Source: Deltaproteobacteria bacterium (GTDB taxonomy: Bacteria; Desulfobacterota; DSM-4660; Desulfatiglandales; B25-G16). From it: 33,426 nucleotides of DNA. Of the stretch, positions 29,896-33,426 are shown piece after piece; within the stretch, counting starts at the first letter, position 1; each line of letters begins with the position of its first letter. The DNA lies in NCBI GenBank assembly GCA_019310725.1, contig JAFDDT010000080.1:1-33426 (forward strand), read 5' to 3'. The notes beneath the pieces are model-generated. The model was not told the DNA's origin. It saw nothing but the letters and a program-made list of their open reading frames with translations, and made no database searches. Made by a program: the position numbers and the translations under genes.

Positions 29896-31251
29896 TCATT
29901 TCACCTGTTGAGCCCAAGAAGGTGAAAGTTGGTCCCTTGCAAAAAAGGTTACCTGCCTTTGGTTTTCTCCATCGGCATTGGAGATAAAAATATGATAATT
30001 TCCGTTTGTTCTGTTTGAACTGAACGCAAGGTACCGCCCATCAGGAGACCAACATGGGTCTTCATTGTTACCCTCAGCCTGGGTAATGCTCCGCAGATCT
30101 CTTCCATCTGGCGAAATGGTATAGATATCAAAGCGCCCATCTAAGGAACCAGCAAAAGCAATCCGGTCAAGCTTTGACCATGCAGGCGAGGTATTATAGC
30201 TTCCTTCAAAGGTTAATCTTTCAACCCGCTCATTTCGGAGATCAAGGATATATATCTGGGGTGAGCCTGATCTATTGGAGACAAAGGCCATCTTTTCCCC
30301 GTCTGGAGAAAATGCTGGAGATACATCGATTCCCCAATTCCTTGTCAGTCGCTTTACTATTTTTCCTGTTGTATCAATCAAATAGATATCTGGATTTCCG
30401 CTTATGGTAAGGGTCAAGGCAAGCTCTTTTCCGTTCGGTCTCCAGGCGGCTGCGATGTTCAGGCCCTCTCGATCAGAGATTTTTCTCGTCTCTCCCTTGA
30501 TCATATCATACATAAAAAGCACCGTACCTGCATCACGGAAGGAGGTATAAATCATCCGATCCCCTGAAGGAGAAAAGCGGGGTGAGAGTGTAATCGTATG
30601 GTGGGAGGTTATTTGCTTAAGGTTGTGCCCATCATAGTCAGCTAGATAAATCTCTTTGTGACCGGTGGAGGTCCCAACAAAGGCAATCTTGGTTAGGAAT
30701 GGACCGGGATGTCTGGTCAAGGCAAACAGGATTTCATTCGCTAGACGATGCATGAGGTACCGTGATTGCTCGACTAAACCGAGTATCCTTTTCCCATAAA
30801 CTTGGTTGCCAGAAAAGACCTCAAATAATCGCGCCTCTACCTTAAGCTGTTGGCCAATACATTCATAACCGGCTTTCAAGAGGAGCTCGGCTCCAATGAC
30901 AGACCAATCCTTAAAATTGATACTGTCATGGGTAATCCCAGCCCCAGGTCCTTCAATAAACGAGCCTTTGTCCAGTGGCCTAAAATAACCACAGAGATCA
31001 AAATCGTTGGATATGATTCCGGCAAGCTTACTACCGAGTTCTGAGTGTTCGTTCTTGCGACCCAAGTATTTGAAATCGGGTACAGCAATCGATATCCTTC
31101 TCATTGACGGAGAAGTTATGTCTATATAGAGCTTGCCCTTTGCATCATTTGTCTCGAAAATGATACCGATCCCGAGAACCAAAACACCTATCAGTAGTTG
31201 GGAAATTACCCTACCGCTAAACAAGATCTTTGAGACTAAAATGGATTTCAA
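29896..31251 (-). CDS. tolB: Tol-Pal system protein TolB
   Basis: The 451-residue periplasmic protein starts with a hydrophobic signal segment (LLIGVLVLGIGIIF, about 19-32). A TolB N-terminal domain follows (DFKYLGRK, GIISNDFDLCGYFRPLD), then a six-bladed propeller of PD40 repeats (ITLSPRFSPSGDRMIYTS, DVSPAFSPDGEKMAFVSNRS, EDPCWSPDGRYLAFSSNR). It carries Pal-binding activity that TolA releases to let Pal move to septa. The start overlaps the tolA 3' end by 35 bp, suggesting coupling; a later ATG is possible but would shorten the signal. Confidence 0.96.
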   Translation of the reverse strand: MKSILVSKILFSGRVISQLLIGVLVLGIGIIFETNDAKGKLYIDITSPSMRRISIAVPDFKYLGRKNEHSELGSKLAGIISNDFDLCGYFRPLDKGSFIEGPGAGITHDSINFKDWSVIGAELLLKAGYECIGQQLKVEARLFEVFSGNQVYGKRILGLVEQSRYLMHRLANEILFALTRHPGPFLTKIAFVGTSTGHKEIYLADYDGHNLKQITSHHTITLSPRFSPSGDRMIYTSFRDAGTVLFMYDMIKGETRKISDREGLNIAAAWRPNGKELALTLTISGNPDIYLIDTTGKIVKRLTRNWGIDVSPAFSPDGEKMAFVSNRSGSPQIYILDLRNERVERLTFEGSYNTSPAWSKLDRIAFAGSLDGRFDIYTISPDGRDLRSITQAEGNNEDPCWSPDGRYLAFSSNRTNGNYHIFISNADGENQRQVTFFARDQLSPSWAQQVK

Positions 31252-32065
31252 CCTCTTCGTTCCTTTTCTTATACCCAGGTGGAAATCGGGGGAGGGGGTC
31301 TGATTTCTCTATAGCCTTCAGCACAGAATCATCAAACAGAGGATCATGAGATCGCTTCTTAAACGATTGCTTTAATATCTTTCCATCTTTTCTTACGGTC
31401 AAAATAACCACAGCTTCAGGCATTTCCCGTTTTTGTCTATCAATGAGAGCAACTGGATAGGACCAGTTATTCTTGATGGCAGTTTCAATCTCCATTTGAT
31501 ACAGTGCAATAACCTTTCCTACCTCAGAAGACGTTCCAAAGTGCGCGCCCACTTCCCCTGGAGAGGAAACTCCTATCTGTCCCTCAGGTTCGCCCTGGAT
31601 TTCAGCGGGCTGTACTGTCTCTTCTTCTTTGGGTTGTTGTATCTCCTCCCTGAGCGCCTTTTTCTCAATCTTTGAGATGGCTTCGTCTATAAGTCCTGAT
31701 GAGGAGGAAACTTTATCCTCAGGTCTTACTCGATGCTTCGGAGAAATCCTCTTTGCCACAACGGGGACAGCTTTTTTCTTTTTGAGGGTAATCCGCCGGG
31801 TCCCGGTTTTTGAAATACGAGCTGTTTTCTGTCCTTCTGTTACAGCCCTTCCCTGGGCCCCACCCTTTCCCATAACCTTTGCTGGGTACCCCACCAACTC
31901 AACACGATATATTCTGTCCTCAATGAATGGATAACGGACAGTATTTCTTGGGACGAACAGGATTGTTGAGAAAACCCCCAGATGAAACAGGAGGGAGAGG
32001 ACCATCATAGGGACCCATTTTTCTTCCTGAAATCCTGAACTACCTATAAGCCGTGTTGCCGTCAT
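31217..32065 (-). CDS. tolA: TolA-like protein with TonB-type C-terminus
   Basis: The 282-residue protein has one N-terminal membrane helix (VLSLLFHLGVFSTILFVP, about 22-39). A Lys/Glu/Pro-rich spacer (about 80-175) crosses the periplasm, and the TonB C-terminal fold includes PEAVVILTVRKDGKILK, SVLKAIEKSDPLPRFPP. Position between tolR and tolB argues for TolA; the domain type would also fit TonB. It should transmit energy from TolQR to TolB/Pal. It overlaps tolR by 4 bp and tolB by 35 bp. Confidence 0.9.
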   Translation of the reverse strand: MTATRLIGSSGFQEEKWVPMMVLSLLFHLGVFSTILFVPRNTVRYPFIEDRIYRVELVGYPAKVMGKGGAQGRAVTEGQKTARISKTGTRRITLKKKKAVPVVAKRISPKHRVRPEDKVSSSSGLIDEAISKIEKKALREEIQQPKEEETVQPAEIQGEPEGQIGVSSPGEVGAHFGTSSEVGKVIALYQMEIETAIKNNWSYPVALIDRQKREMPEAVVILTVRKDGKILKQSFKKRSHDPLFDDSVLKAIEKSDPLPRFPPGYKKRNEEVEIHFSLKDLV

Positions 32066-32469
32066 TTACGTAAAGGCTCTGTTATCATTCCTACTTTGGT
32101 AATTCCAGCCTCTTTAACCTGGGACATCACGGTCATTACGAAACCATAAGGTACATTCTTATCAGCCTGGAGCAAGATCTCCTTTGCTGCTCTACTTGCG
32201 AATATCTTATTCAGCTTGCCCTTAAGATCGCCCAATTCAACCTTGTAGTTCTCAATAAAAATGTCCCTTTTCTTGGTTATCGATAGTATGAGAGGGTCTT
32301 CTTGGGTCTTTATGCTTTTACTTTCGGTTGTCGGAAGATCTACCTTAACTCCATGTGTCATCATCGGCGCGGTCACCATAAATATGATAAGCAATACCAA
32401 CATGACATCAACCAGGGGCGTCACGTTAATATCTGATATCAGATCTTGTCTACCTTCATTCCCATCCAT
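32062..32469 (-). CDS. tolR: TolR (ExbD family)
   Basis: The 135-residue protein has a short cytosolic N-terminus with INVTPLVDVMLVLLIIFMVT. The membrane helix carries the proton-path Asp21, and a periplasmic ExbD/TolR domain ends with ADKNVPYGFVMTVMSQVKEAGI. It works with TolQ as a proton-driven motor. The ATG overlaps the tolQ stop by one base (TAATG). Confidence 0.96.
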   Translation of the reverse strand: MDGNEGRQDLISDINVTPLVDVMLVLLIIFMVTAPMMTHGVKVDLPTTESKSIKTQEDPLILSITKKRDIFIENYKVELGDLKGKLNKIFASRAAKEILLQADKNVPYGFVMTVMSQVKEAGITKVGMITEPLRK

Positions 32470-33224
32470 TACAGATCACCTCGTGCCCTCTCGCTTGACG
32501 CCCTCTTCAGCAACCCTCTCTCGATTAAGTTCGTAAAGTCGGAGATGAAACTTCCCATCTCTATCTGAGATGATCTTATCCGGCGGTTGAAATAATTGAA
32601 GGCTACAACTGCCGGTATGGCTGCAGCTAGCCCCGCTGCCGTAGCAATGAGGGCCTCAGCTATGCCGGGTGCCACAACCCCCAAGCTGGCAGAACCCTTC
32701 ATGCCGATCGCCCTGAATGAGGTCATAATACCCCAAACCGTACCAAAAAGCCCGATAAAGGGGCAGGTATTGCCTGTGGTGGCCAAAAATGTCAGTCCCT
32801 TTTCCAGGCGTGCACCCTGAACGGAGAGGGTTTTTCTAGCTGCCCTTTGCACATTCTCCATGATCGGATGCTGTGACTGAAATCCCATACCGTCATCCGG
32901 ATTACCCTGAAGTGCCTTTGCTCGGCTAAATTCTGCGTAGCCCGCCCTGAAAATCTTGGCGAGCGGGCTAAACTTGAATATCTTTGTCTCCAAATAAACC
33001 CGGCCTATCTCCCTGCTGGAGGAAAAAAGTTCCAAAAATTCTTCGTTTTCCTCCCGAAACCTCTTAAGCAATCGTAATTTCATAAAGACTATGGTCCACG
33101 AAGTCACAGAGAAAAAGAGCAGAACCAAAAGAACGAACTTTACCATCGGGCCAGCATTATAAACCATCTGAACAATATCTGTCCCAAAAACACCTGATCC
33201 TAGAAACTGCAGGGAATATGGCAT
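32469..33224 (-). CDS. tolQ: TolQ (ExbB/MotA family)
   Basis: The inner-membrane motor subunit has a first helix FVLLVLLFFSVTSWTIVFMK. A cytosolic loop follows, and then LATTGNTCPFIGLFGTVWGI and APGIAEALIATAAGLAAAIP, the proton-channel helices of the MotA/TolQ/ExbB fold. The frame opens at TTG 33257, but ATG 33224 has a GGAAG ribosome element about ten bases upstream and gives the usual TolQ N-terminus, so 33224 is preferred (251 residues). It is the first gene of the tol-pal operon. The 168 bp before the TTG are AT-rich, with no confident promoter. Confidence 0.94.
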   Translation of the reverse strand: MPYSLQFLGSGVFGTDIVQMVYNAGPMVKFVLLVLLFFSVTSWTIVFMKLRLLKRFREENEEFLELFSSSREIGRVYLETKIFKFSPLAKIFRAGYAEFSRAKALQGNPDDGMGFQSQHPIMENVQRAARKTLSVQGARLEKGLTFLATTGNTCPFIGLFGTVWGIMTSFRAIGMKGSASLGVVAPGIAEALIATAAGLAAAIPAVVAFNYFNRRIRSSQIEMGSFISDFTNLIERGLLKRASSERARGDL

Positions 33225-33404
33225 GAAATACACTCTTCCTTTCTCATAAATAATCAATGATTATACTAAATATCATACAATACGCAAACAAAATTACCAA
33301 AGTGAATTTCAACACAAATACAGAAATACCGGCATTTTTTGCCTTTGATTGCTTTTACTCTTATGATATTCTATAGATCTTGTACAGAAATTCCCGCACG
33401 ATCT

Positions 33405-33426
33405 AGGGTAACCTCAAAGTCCAGGG
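33405..33426 (+). mobile_element. Family 2 element, left end only (cut by window)
   Basis: AGGGTAACCTCAAAGTCCAG followed by GG matches the left outer end of the copies at 13716 and 25586 with one difference from the former. The rest lies beyond the window, so completeness cannot be judged. Confidence 0.6.

Overview
The window looks like a chromosomal piece of a Gram-negative, deltaproteobacterium-like (Desulfobacterota-type) anaerobe. This is inferred from gene content: a complete tolQ-tolR-tolA-tolB-pal-cpoB envelope operon, a heptose adenylyltransferase, a MinD-like/J-HTH gene pair, and a DUF3842 gene followed by a CooT-like remnant. No rRNA gene is present, so the lineage is not fixed more precisely.

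Layout. 1-3.4 kb: the groEL 3' end and its terminator, comF, a MinD-like ATPase, a J-domain/HTH protein, heptose adenylyltransferase and tRNA-Arg(ACG). 3.6-6.7 kb: a SufT-like protein, a perfect parS site, parA, parB and convergent plsY. 6.8-8.8 kb: DUF3842, a broken cooT and a GT2 glycosyltransferase, interleaved with small mobile palindromic elements. 9.0-11.7 kb (minus strand): dusB and an IspH-UbiA fusion. 12-13.7 kb: a macrodomain protein, a flavodoxin and a 4Fe-4S protein broken by a 40-bp duplication. 14.1-16.6 kb: cysteine synthase fused to a degenerate cysteinyl-tRNA-synthetase-like domain, then two tRNA-Ser genes. 16.8-18.3 kb: an excisionase-type HTH, a stand-alone UPF0758 (RadC N-terminal) protein and a threonine dehydratase/serine racemase. 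18.3-21.6 kb: fmt and def, rsmG, yjbQ and infA. 21.8-27.8 kb: broken mobA, WbqC-like, a geranylgeranyl-reductase-like flavoprotein, rtcA, a hotdog thioesterase and a broken namZ/DUF1343 gene. 28.1-33.2 kb (minus strand): the Tol-Pal operon.

Two families of non-coding inverted-repeat elements shape the region. Family 1 has three copies within 4 kb, with termini near GGTATCGTTCAAAAGTGTT; two copies have perfect 8-bp AT-rich target duplications. Family 2 has conserved outer ends and arms with a T8 tract; its two complete copies carry the interior in opposite orientations between same-handed outer ends. Smaller palindromes are nested in or scattered near them. Several genes are visibly damaged: cooT cut by an element, the Fe-S protein by a tandem duplication, mobA and namZ by small deletions with frameshift, and the cysK fusion left without a normal start codon next to an element.

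The strongest candidate for undescribed biology is the CysK/CysRS-like fusion. Its PLP half keeps its catalytic motifs, while the synthetase half has lost HIGH, KMSKS, the HGGG histidine and one zinc ligand. The IspH-UbiA fusion and the interior-inverting repeat family come next.
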